64,000 bases of DNA from Schistocerca nitens (lineage: Eukaryota > Arthropoda > Insecta > Orthoptera > Acrididae): contig NC_064619.1 in NCBI RefSeq assembly GCF_023898315.1, positions 499,072,594-499,136,593 of the forward strand, written 5' to 3'. Positions 11,707 to 21,116 of the stretch are shown piece by piece. The notes below the pieces were generated by a model, which saw only the letters and a list, made by a program, of their open reading frames with translations, was not told where the DNA came from and did no database searches. Made by a program: the position numbers and the translations under genes. Position 1 is the stretch's first letter. Each line of letters opens with the position of its first letter.

Positions 11707-12117
11707 TATTTGACGTATTTCACACATATTTGTACACACATTTCGACTGTGTTTCTGGCGAATAGATTAGTAGAAAAGCAGGAACAAACGAAAATGTCAT
11801 GCCGATGCAGCAGTTTTTCTGCACGAAAACCGAAAATATAGCGAACGATAAACTTTTTCCTTTCACCGTTGTCGGAGGTGCCAGGAAGAAAAATTTTCGT
11901 AACGTTGGATTCAAGTTGACTAAGTGCTCTGATTCTTAAACACTGGATTAATAAAGTCTGAGTATTTGCGCGTCGTGGGCAATACTTCTTTCTCACCTCC
12001 ACCCCTTTAACAGGTACGTCGTTCTTATCCCTACTACACGTCTTTCCAGACAGTAAGTGATATGTGCGACAAGCTTATTTGAAACCGAGCCATTAGGTTA
12101 GGAAGAGTTGTGGAACA
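11707..12117. other. unassigned sequence between two transposons
   Basis: The minus-strand frame at 11673-12002 begins in the Tc1 terminal repeat and has no recognisable domain. Confidence 0.35.
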
Positions 12118-12119
12118 TA

Positions 12120-12420
12120 TACAGGGTGGTCCATTGATCGTGACCGGGCCAAATATCTCACGAAATAAGCGTCAAACGAAAAAACTACAAAGAACGAAAC
12201 ATGTCTAGCTTGAAGGGAGAAACCAGATGGCGCTATGGTTAGCCCTCTAGATGGCGCTTGCAGAGGTCAAACGGATATAAACTGCTTTTTTTATAAATAG
12301 GAACCCCCATTTTTAAATACATATTCGTGTAGTACGTAAAGAAATATGAATTTTTTAGTTGGTTCACTTTTTTCGCTTTGTGATAGATGGAGCTGTAATA
12401 GTCACAAATATATGGCTCAC
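12120..12420 (+). repeat. left terminal inverted repeat
   Basis: About 300 bp matching the reverse complement of ~18245-18597. It includes the terminal ACAGGGTGGTCCATT, an ATATCTCACGAAATAAGC block and a distal block near 12355-12410 (TCGCTTTGTGATAGATGG). Confidence 0.9.
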
Positions 12421-13038
12421 AATTTTAGATGAACAATTGGTAACACATAGGTTTTTTTAAATTAAAATGCAGAATGTAGGTACGTTTGAACATTTTATTT
12501 CGGTTGTTCCAATGTGATACATGTACCTTTGTGAACTTATCATTTCTGAGAACGCATGCTGTTACAGCGTGATTACCTGTAAATACCACATTAATGCAAT
12601 AAATGCTCAAAATGATGTCCGTCAACCTCAATGCATTTGGCAGTACGTGTATCGACATTCCACTCAACAGTGAGTAGTTCGCCTTCCGTAATGTTCACAC
12701 ATGCATTGACAATGCACTGACGCATGTTGTCAGGCGTTGTCGGTGGATCACGATAGCAAATATCCTTCAACTTTCCCCACAGAAAGAAATCCGGGGACGT
12801 CAGATCCGGTGAACGTGCGGGCCATGGTATGGTGCTTCGACCACCTGTCATGAAATATGCTATTCAATACCGCTTCAACCACACGCGAGCTGTGTGCCAG
12901 ACATCCTTCATCTTGGAAGTACATCGCCATTCTGTCATGCAGTGAAACATCTTGTAGTATCATCGGTAGAACACTACGTAGGAAATCAGCATACATTGCA
13001 TCATTTAGGTTGCCATCGATAAAATGGGGGCCAATTAT

Positions 13039-14359
13039 CTACATCTACATCTACATCTATACTCCGCGAGCCACCTTACGGCGTGTGGCGGAGGGTACTT
13101 ATTGTACCACTATCTGATCCCCCCTTCCCTGTTCCATTCACGAATTGTGCGTGGGAAGAACGACTGCTTGTAAGTCTCCGTATTTGCTCTAATTTCTCGG
13201 ATCTTTTCGTTGTGATCATTACGCGAGATATATGTGGGCGGTAGTAATATGTTGCCCATCTCTTCCCGGAATGTGCTCTCTCGTAATTTCGATAATAAAC
13301 CTCTCCGTATTGCGTAACGCCTTTCTTGAAGTGTCCGCCACTGGAGCTTGTTCAGCATCTCCGTAACGCTCTCGCGCTGACTAAATGTCCCCATGACGAA
13401 TCGCGCTGCTTTTCGCTGGATCATGTCTATCTCTTCTATTAATCCAACCTGGTAAGGGTCCCATACTGATGAGCAATACTCAAGAATCGGACGAACAAGC
13501 GTTTTGTAAGCTACTTCTTTCGTCGATGAGTCACATTTTCTTAGAATTCTTCCTATGAATCTCAACCTGGCGCCTGCTTTTCCCACTATTTGTTTTATGT
13601 GATCATTCCACTTCAGATCGCTCCGGATAGTAACTCCTAAGTATTTTACGGTCGTTACCGCTTCCAATGATTTACCACCTATGGCATAATCGTACTGGAA
13701 TGGATTTCTGCCCCTATGTATGCGCATTATATTACATTTATCTACGTTTAGGGAAAGCTGCCAGCTGTCGCACCATTCATTAATCCTCTGCAGGTCTTCC
13801 TGGAGTACGTACGAGTCTTCTGATGTTGCTACTTTCTTGTAGACAACCGTGTCATCTGCAAATAGCCTCACGGAGCTACCGATGTTGTCAACTAAGTCAT
13901 TTATGTATATTGTAAACAATAAAGGTCCTATCACGCTTCCTTGCGGTACTCCCGAAATTACCTCTACATCTGCAGATTTTGAACCGTTAAGAATGACATG
14001 TTGTGTTCTTTCTTCTAGGAAATCCTGAATCCAATCACAAACCTGGTCCGATATTCCGTAAGCTCGTATTTTTTTCACTAAACGTAAGTGCGGAACCGTA
14101 TCAAATGCCTTCCTAAAGTCCAGGAATACGGCATCAATCTGCTCGCCAGTGTCTACGGCACTGTGAATTTCTTGGACAAATAGGGCGAGCTGAGTTTCAC
14201 ATGATCTCTGTTTGCGGAATCCATGTTGGTTATGATGAAGGAGATTTGTATTATCTAAGAACGTCATAATACGAGAACATAAAACATGTTCCATTATTCT
14301 ACAACAGATTGACGTAAGCGAAATAGGCCTATAATTATTCGCATCTGATTTATGACCCT
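13039..14359 (-). mobile_element. CR1-like non-LTR retrotransposon, 5'-truncated (copy A1)
   Basis: Minus-strand LINE. Its 3' end is the (TAGATG)n-type tail at 13039, preceded by a 3' block reading CCGCCACACGCCGTAAGGTG on the minus strand. The 5' end is lost at ~14359. Inserted in the mariner-like transposase between sequence ending CCAATTAT and sequence starting TTCTTCCTCC. No clear duplication is visible. Confidence 0.9.
13110..14359 (-). CDS. CR1-like LINE reverse transcriptase, open but truncated
   Basis: About 415 aa of continuous reverse transcriptase and thumb region; the formal frame runs to 14384 because it opens in flanking transposon DNA. Motifs in order: NNYRPISLTS, QHGFRKQRSCETQL, VFLDFRKAFDTVPH, GVPQGSVIGPLLF, the active site FADDT, YLGVTIRSDLKW, then the C-terminal WDPYQ...QRKAARFV region typical of the CR1 group. 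The apurinic endonuclease and any ORF1 are missing, so it could not retrotranspose by itself. The absence of stops over >400 codons suggests a fairly young insertion. Confidence 0.88.
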
Positions 14360-14993
14360 TCTTCCTCCCATAATGCTGCACCATAAATTAACCCGCCAAG
14401 GTCGCTGATGTTCCACTTGTCGCAGCCATCGTTGATTTCCCGTTGCTCAACAGTGCATATTATGCCGGTTTACGTTACCGCTGTTGGTGAATGACGCTTC
14501 GTCATAAATAGAACGCGTGCAAAAAATCTGTCGTCGTCCCATAATTTCTCTTGTGCCCAGTGGCAGAACTGTACACGACGTTCAAAGTCGTCGCCATGCA
14601 ATTCCTGGTGCATGGAAATATGATACGGGTGCAATAGATGTTGATGTAGCATTCTCAACACCGATGTTTCTGAGATTCCCGATTCTCGCGCAGTTTGTCT
14701 GCTAGTGATGTGCGGATTAGCCGCGACAGCAGCAAAAACACCTACTTGGGCATCATCATTTGTTGCAGGTCGTGGTTGACGTTTGACATGTGGCTGAAAA
14801 CTTCCTGTTTCCTTAAATAACGTAACTGTCCGGCGAACGGTCCGGACACTTGGATGATGTCGTCCAGGATACTGAGCAGCATACTTAGCACACGACCGTT
14901 GGGTATTTTGATCACAATAGTCATACATCAACATGATATCGACCTTTTCTGCAATTTGTATACGGTCCATTTTAACACGGGTAATGTATCACG

Positions 14994-17900
14994 CCTACCC
15001 CCATGAACCATGGACCTTGCCGTTGGTGGGGAGGCTTGCGTGCCTCAGCGATACAGATAGCCGTACCGTAGGTGCAACCACAACGGAGGGGTATCTGTTC
15101 AGAGGCCATACAAACGTGTGGTTCCTGAAGAGGGGCAGCAGCCTTTTCAGTAGTTGCAAGGGCAACAGTCTGGATGATTGACTGATCTGGCCTTGTAACA
15201 AAAATCAAAACGGCCTAGCTGTGCTGGTACTGCGAACGGCTGAAAGCAAGGGGAAACTACGGCCGTAATTTTTCCCGAGGGCATGCAGCTTTACTGTATG
15301 ATTAAATGATGATGGCGTCCTCTTGGGTAAAATATTCCGGAGGTAAAATAGTCCCCCATTTGGATCTCCGGGCTGGGACTATTCAAGAGGATGTCGTTAT
15401 CAGGAGAAAGAAAACTGGCGTTCTACGGGTCGGAGCGTGGAATGTCAGATCACTTAATCGGTCAGGTAGGTTAGAAAATCTAAAAAGGGAAATGGATAGG
15501 TTAAAGTTAAATATAGTGGGAATTAGTGAAGTTCGGTGGCAGGAGGAACAAGACTTCTGGTCAGGTGACTACAGGGTTATAAACACAAAATCAAATAGGG
15601 GTAATGCAGGAGTAGGTTTAATAATGAATAGGAAAATAGGAATGCGGGTAAGCTACAACAAACAATATAGTGAACGCATTATTGTGGCCAAGATAGATAC
15701 GAAGCCCACACCAACTACAGTAGTACAAGTTTATATGCCAACTAGCTCTGCAGATGACGAAGAAATTGAAGAAATGTATGATGAAATAAAAGAAATTATT
15801 CAGATAGTGAAGGGTGACGAAAATTTAATAGTCATGGGTGACTGGAATTCGGTAGTAGGAAAAGGGAGAGAAGGAAACATAGTAGGTGAAAATGGATTGG
15901 GGGGAAGAAATAAAAGAGGAAGCCGCCTAGTAGAATTTTGCACAGAGCACAACTTAATCATAGCTAACACTTGGTTTAAGAATCATGAAAGAAGGTTGTA
16001 TACATGAAAGAAGCCTGGAGATACTAAAAGGTATCAGATAGATTATATAATGGTAAGACAGAGATTTAGGAACCAGGTTTTAAATTGTAAGACATTTCCA
16101 GGGGCAGATGTGGACTCTGACCACAATCTATTGGTTATGACCTGTAGATTAAAACTGAAGAAACTGCAAAAAGGTGGGAACTTAAGGAGATGGGACCTGG
16201 ATAAACTGAAAGAACCAGAGGTTGTAGAGAGTTTCAGGGAGAGCATAAGGGAACAATTGACAGGAATGGGGGAAAGAAATACAGCAGAAGAAGAATGGGT
16301 AGCTTTGAGGGATGAAGTAGTGAAGGCAGCAGAGGATCAAGTAGGTAAAAAGACGAGGGCTAGTAGAAATCCTTGGGTAACAGAAGAAATATTGAATGTA
16401 ATTGATGAAAGGAGAAAATATAAAAATGCAGTAAATGAAGCAGGCAAAAAGGAATATAAACGTCTCAAAAATGATATCGACAGGAAATGCAAAATGGCTA
16501 AGCAGGGATGGCTAGAGGACAAATGTAAGGATGTAGAGGCTTGTCTCACTAGGGGTAAGATAGATACTGCCTACAGGAAAATTAAAGAGACCTTTGGAGA
16601 TAAGAGAACCACTTGTATGAACATCAAAAGCTCAGATGGAAACCCAGTTATAAGCAAAGAAGGGAAAGCAGAAAGAGGGCGATGTACTTGAGGACAATAT
16701 TATGGAATTGGAAGAGGATGTAGATGAAGATGAAACGGGAGATACGATACTGCGTGAAGAGTTTGACTGAGCACTGAAAGACCTGAGTCGAAACAAGGCC
16801 CCCGGAGTAGACAACATTCCTTTGGAACTACTGACGGCCTTGGGAGAGCCAGTCCTGACAAAACTCTACCATCTGGTGAGCAAGATGTATGAAACAGGCG
16901 AAATACCCTCAGCCATCAAGAAGAATTAATAATCCCAATCCCAAAGAAAGCAGGTGTTGACAGATGTGAAAATTACCGAACAATCAGTTTAATAAGCCAC
17001 AGCTGCAAAATACTAACACGAATTCTTTACAGACGAATGGAAAAACTGGTAGAAGCTGACCTCGGGGAAGATCAGTTCGGATTCCGTAGAAATACTGGAA
17101 CACGTGAGGCAATACTGACCTTACGACTTATCTTAGAAGAAAGATTAAGGAAAGGCAAACCTACGTTTCTAGCATTTGTAGACTTAGAGAAAGCTTTTGA
17201 CAATGTTGACTGGAATACCCTCTTTCAAATTCTAAAGGTGGCAGGGGTAAAATACAGAGAGCGAAAGGCTATTTACAATTTGTACAGAAACCAGATGGCA
17301 GCTATAAGAGTCGAGGGGCATGAAAGGGAAGCAATGGTTGGGAAAGGAGTGAGACAGGGTTGTAGCCTCTCCCTGATGTTATTCAATCTGTATATTGAGC
17401 AAGCAGTAAAGGAAACAAAAGAAAAATTCGGAGTAGGTATTAAAATTCATGGAGAAGAAGTAAAAACTTTGAGGTTCGCCGATGACATTGTAATTCTGTC
17501 AGAGACAGCAAAGGACTTGGAAGAGCTGTTGAACGGAATGGACAGTGTCTTGAAAGGAGGATATAAGATGAACATCAACAAAAGCAAAACGAGGATAATG
17601 GAATGTAGTCGAATTAAGTCGGGTGATGCTGAGGGAATTAGATTAGGAAATGAGACACTTAAAGTAGTAAAGGAGTTTTGCTATTTGGGGAGCAAAATAA
17701 CCGATGATGGTCGAAGTAGAGAGGATATAAAATGTAGACTGGCAATGGCAAGGAAAGCGTTTCTGAAGAAGAGAAATTTGTTAACATCGAGTATAGATTT
17801 AAGTGTCAGGAAGTCATTTCTGAAAGTATTTGTATGGAGTGTAGCCATGTATGGAAGTGAAACATGGACGATAAATAGCTTTCGAAATGTGGTGCTACAG

Positions 17901-18238
17901 AACAATGCTGAAGATTAGATGGGTAGATCACATAACTAATGAGGAAGTATTGAACACGATTGGGGAGAAGAGAAGTTTGTGGCACAGTTTGACCAGAAGA
18001 AGGGATCGGTTGGTAGGACATGTTCTGAGGCATCAAGGGATCACAAATTTAGTATTGGAGGGCAACGTGGAGGGTAAAAATCGTAGAGGAAGACCAAGAG
18101 ATGAATACACTAAGCAGATTCAGAAGGATGTAGGTTGCAGTAGGTACTGGGAGATGAAGAAGCTTGCACAGGATAGAGTAGCATGAAGAGCTGCATCAAA
18201 CCAGTCTCAGGACTGAAGACCACAACAACAACAACAAC
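14994..18238 (+). mobile_element. RTE-like LINE, full length with TSD
   Basis: About 3.25 kb, plus strand, flanked by the identical 11-bp duplication AATGTATCACG (14983-14993 and 18239-18249). A ~300-bp 5' leader precedes an endonuclease-reverse transcriptase frame, and the element ends in an (ACA)n tail near 18220-18238. It lies inside the mariner-like transposon, just upstream of that element's transposase start. Architecture (no separate ORF1, EN plus RT, short 3' end, triplet tail) fits the RTE clade. Confidence 0.93.
15306..18200 (+). pseudogene. RTE-like endonuclease/reverse transcriptase polyprotein, several lesions
   Basis: The N-terminal exonuclease-endonuclease-phosphatase domain shows GAWNVRSL, GISEVRW, VMGDWNSVVG and SDHNLLVMT. 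The reverse transcriptase shows DQFGFRRNTGTREAILTLRL, VDLEKAFDNVDW, GVRQGCSLS and active site FADDI near 17480. The C-terminus ends RRDRLVGHVLRHQGI...RGRPR. Lesions visible: TGG to TGA at 16005-16007, a frameshift near 16675, in-frame stops near 16768 and 16927, a ~23-bp deletion near 17880 (judged against the related copy at 55932-56619) and another TGG to TGA near 18184. Full length but dead. Confidence 0.9.
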
Positions 18239-18244
18239 AATGTA

Positions 18245-18597
18245 TCACGAAGCAAATACCGTCCGCACTGGTGGAATGTTACGTGATACCACGTACTTAT
18301 ACGTTTGTGACTATTACAGCGCCATCTATCACAAAGCGAAAAAAGTGGTCCAACTAAAACATTCCTATTTCTTTACGTACTACACGAACATGAAATAAAA
18401 AATTAGGGGTTCCTATTTAAAAAAAAAAAACGCAGTTGATATCCGTTTGACCTATGGCAGCGCCATCTAGCGGGTCAACCACAGCGCCGTATGGTTTCTC
18501 CCTTCAAACTAGACGAGTTTTGTTCTTTGTAGTTTTTTCGTTTTATGCTTATTTCGTGAGATATTTGGCCCGGTCACTATTAATGGACCACCCTGTA
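18245..18597 (-). repeat. right terminal inverted repeat
   Basis: Reverse complement of 12120-12420 with scattered substitutions and an expanded poly-A run near 18420-18430. It ends CCACCCTGTA at 18597. Confidence 0.9.
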
Positions 18598-18599
18598 TA

Positions 18600-18978
18600 A
18601 GTATGTAGCTATATTTTCGTAACAGGTACGGCTATGGATGCATGGATGTGAACATACGGAAGAAGCTGAGTAAAATAAAACGGCAAAAACAAATGCAGTC
18701 CACGTTCCCGTGATTGCGAGCAACATGGAAAAGTATAAAACATTTACTAAAACAATAGCATTGAAACCTGATCTAACCTGATAGTAGAACTGTAAAACTG
18801 TCATGTCTGACGTTTTGAACATTTTACTTTCCAAAGCTACTAGACGAATTTTTATGAGGTTTTCGCAGGTAATTAGAGCATAGGCTGGGGCAAATAACAG
18901 ACTTTGTTTCATCAAAATCAGAACTCGAAAAAAGACGATATCGTTATTTAAAGTTTTATCTAAGATCGTCTGCTCAGC
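18600..18978. other. unassigned sequence
   Basis: The minus-strand 111-aa frame at 18580-18915 has hydrophobic stretches but begins at the transposon boundary and matches no family I know. Confidence 0.3.
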
Positions 18979-18981
18979 TTA

Positions 18982-20006
18982 AAAGGGAACCTCCCCATCG
19001 CACCCCCTCAGATTTAATTGTAAGTTGGCACATGAAATAGTAAGCCAAGGAACGCCCTGGTCCCGTGGTTAGCGTGAGCAACTGCGGAACGAGAGGTCCT
19101 TGGTTCAAGTCTTCCCTCGCGTGAAAATTTTAATTTTTTATTTTCAGACAATTATCAAAGTTCATGCACTCATACATAATCAACTTCGCTCTCCAAAATT
19201 CCAGGACATGTTCAGATTTGCTCGGACATATGCAGGATTTGACGGTCTACGCACGGAAAAATTTAAAAACGTTAAAAACGTATGTTTTGACAGAACACAG
19301 GGAAAACTGTGCGACTGTGAAACTGTTGCATTCATTTGTTGCAGTTTATGTGACAAACTCTTATGTTTTCATCACTTTTTTGGGAGTGATTATCACATCC
19401 ACAAGAAAACCTAAATCGGGCAAGGTAGAAGAATCTTTTTACCCAGTCGCCAAGTGTACAAGTTAGGTGGGTCGACAACATATTACTGTCATGCCGTCAC
19501 CAGTGTCGTATAGAATATATCAGACGTGTTGTCCTGTGGAGGAATCGGTTGACCTATGACCTTGCGATCAAATGTTTTCGGTTCCCATTGGAGAGGCACG
19601 TCCTTTCGTCTACTAATCGCACGGTTTTGCGGTGCGGTCGCAAAACACAGACACTAAACTTATTACAGTGAACAGAGACGTCAATGAACGAACGGACACA
19701 TCATAACTTTGCGAAAATAAACAAAGAAAAATTTTTGAGGCAAGGTAAGACTTGAACTAAGGACCTCTCATACCGCAGTTGTTCACGCTATCCACGGGAC
19801 CACGGCGCTTCTGAGGTCGCTATCCCCTGTGATGTTGCATATGTTGCTAATGGGCTACTCTGTTTGTATATTTTGCTTATTTTTTTCATAGTTACACACA
19901 ACTTCTTCCTGTTTTCTCGATTGACCTGTGTTCAGTTTTTCAAGGCCTATCTACTGTGCCAACTTATAACTAAATCTGAGGGGGGTGCGATGGGGAGGTT
20001 CCCTTG
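18982..20006. mobile_element. inverted-repeat DNA element with tRNA-like modules in both arms
   Basis: The ends are inverted copies: AAGGGAACCTCCCCATCGCA at the left and its complement at the right, continuing into (A)CTTA..AGTTGGCA. A TTA repeat at 18979-18981 and 20007-20009 may be the target duplication. The left arm has a plus-strand tRNA-like segment at ~19060-19122 (GGTCCCGTGGTTAGCGTGAG ... GGTTCAAGTC). The right arm has the same segment on the minus strand at ~19740-19808. The ~600-bp centre has no long coding frame. Superfamily unclear; a TTA duplication would suit PIF/Harbinger. Confidence 0.8.
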
Positions 20007-20084
20007 TTAGTAGTTCGAATTGTTAATCATCGTATCGTATACCAAAGAACCAATAGATGGCGCTGTTAGTATCGTAGCACATGC

Positions 20085-20284
20085 CAAATGGTTCAAATGG
20101 CTCTGAGCACTATGCGACTTAACTTCTGAGATCATCAGTCCCCTAGAACTTAGAACTACTTAAACCTAACTAACCTAAAGGCGTCACACACATCCATGCC
20201 CGAGGCAGGATTCGAACCTGCGACCGGAGCGGTCGGTCGGCTCCAGACTGCAGCGCCCAGAACCGCACGGCCACTCCTGCCGGC
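20085..20284 (-). mobile_element. tRNA-derived SINE, full length with 9-bp TSD
   Basis: Minus-strand copy with the identical duplication AGCACATGC at 20076-20084 and 20285-20293. The body carries CAGAAGTTAAGTCGC on the minus strand. Confidence 0.93.
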
Positions 20285-20580
20285 AGCACATGCAAGAATC
20301 AATAGATGGCAGGCACTATTAGTTTTTTTAACTTTATGACAGATGTATCTTTGGAAGTTCATGTCAGTGACAGAATTATGATCACAAACTAGTGTTGAGT
20401 TTACTTGGACAGGGTATACAGATTTACTGATTTGACTTTGTGTATGAAAATCTTAGCGCCATTGTTTTGCTTCTGTCTATGTGTTTTATTGACATTCTTT
20501 GCTAGGAAAAGCGAATTAACTAAATTTGCTTTGTTATTTGGGTGTATACTCATTACATTTTGATTTCGTTTTGATTACGA

Positions 20581-21105
20581 ATGAAAATCCCTAAAAAACG
20601 TTCGAGTCGTTCTGAATATACCAGAAGGGCTAAAAGATTGAGGACTATGCGGTCTCACGAATCAAATGAAGACTGTGAGGCCACACTTGCCGCAGCTCGA
20701 AAACATCAGGCATTAACTCGCTCTTTGGAAACTCCAGCAGGAAAACGAGGCGCGATATAACTCTGATCGAGACGGTCAAGCTTTATCTCTTTCCTCAGAA
20801 CCCTTCACTCACAGATGCTTAAAGTTATTATCTCCAACTTAATGACATACGAGTAGTCTGGCGAGCGAGTTTTATATCCCGGATCCTGCTGGGCTGATCT
20901 TATATCACGACCATAAACAAAGTACAATGTCAGACGCTGCGTGTTGACAGCATGGACCTTAGTGTGAGTTGGTTTTCGCATGGCCAGCTTTACACGGTTC
21001 TAGCTCATGTTAGTGAAGCAAACCAGCTCTTAGTTCATGTCCCCAAACATACTACTCAAATATTGTATACATAAAATCTTTGTAAGTCAAAAATAAATTT
21101 CACAC
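20581..21105 (+). pseudogene. Helitron-type helicase remnant, N- and C-terminal pieces only
   Basis: The first part encodes MKIPKKRSSRSEYTRRAKRL and a following segment with SHESNEDCEATLAARKHQA. This resembles the basic, repetitive N-terminus of insect Helitron Rep/helicase proteins. After a stop at ~20757 and unrelated sequence, the frame at ~20955-21075 reads FSHGQLYTVLAHVSEANQLL, followed by VHVPKHTTQILYT and a stop. That matches the extreme C-terminus of Helitron helicases (GQLYVA-SRV motif). The whole Rep and helicase core is missing, so this is an internally deleted fossil. Family assignment is from motif memory. Confidence 0.65.
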
Positions 21106-21116
21106 ATACGAAGTCT

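Larger units (their letters stand above)
12591..14970 (-). pseudogene. DUF4817-type mariner-like transposase, broken and split by a LINE
   Basis: The N-terminal half lies at 14470-14970 (166 aa from MDRIQIAEKVDIMLMYDY). It has a helix-turn-helix region and the conserved SISETSVLRMLHQH-like and HPYHISMHQEL blocks. A one-base loss just before the first catalytic Asp (the DEASF region near 14500) shifts the frame. The gene is then cut by the CR1-like LINE at 13039-14359. The C-terminal half resumes below 13038 with FQDEGCLAHSSRVVEAVLNS (second Asp) and, after another frameshift near 12845, PWPARSPDLTSPDFFLWG (third Asp). Roughly 42 residues separate the second and third Asp. Clearly inactive. 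Confidence 0.85.
12120..18597 (-). mobile_element. Tc1/mariner-superfamily transposon with ~300-bp TIRs, containing two nested LINEs
   Basis: The outer ends are TACAGGGTGGTCCATT and its complement, bounded by TA at 12118-12119 and 18598-18599. The left ~300 bp (to ~12420) and right ~350 bp (from ~18245) are inverted copies of each other with scattered differences, so the terminal repeats are unusually long. Between them lie a minus-strand transposase pseudogene and two retrotransposons that inserted later: a CR1-like LINE at 13039-14359 and an RTE-like LINE at 14994-18238. Without these the element would be about 1.9 kb. Confidence 0.92.

Noticed and set aside
18580..18915. 111-aa minus-strand membrane-like protein
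   Set aside because: It starts at the transposon boundary in AT-rich DNA. Hydrophobic runs there are expected by chance.
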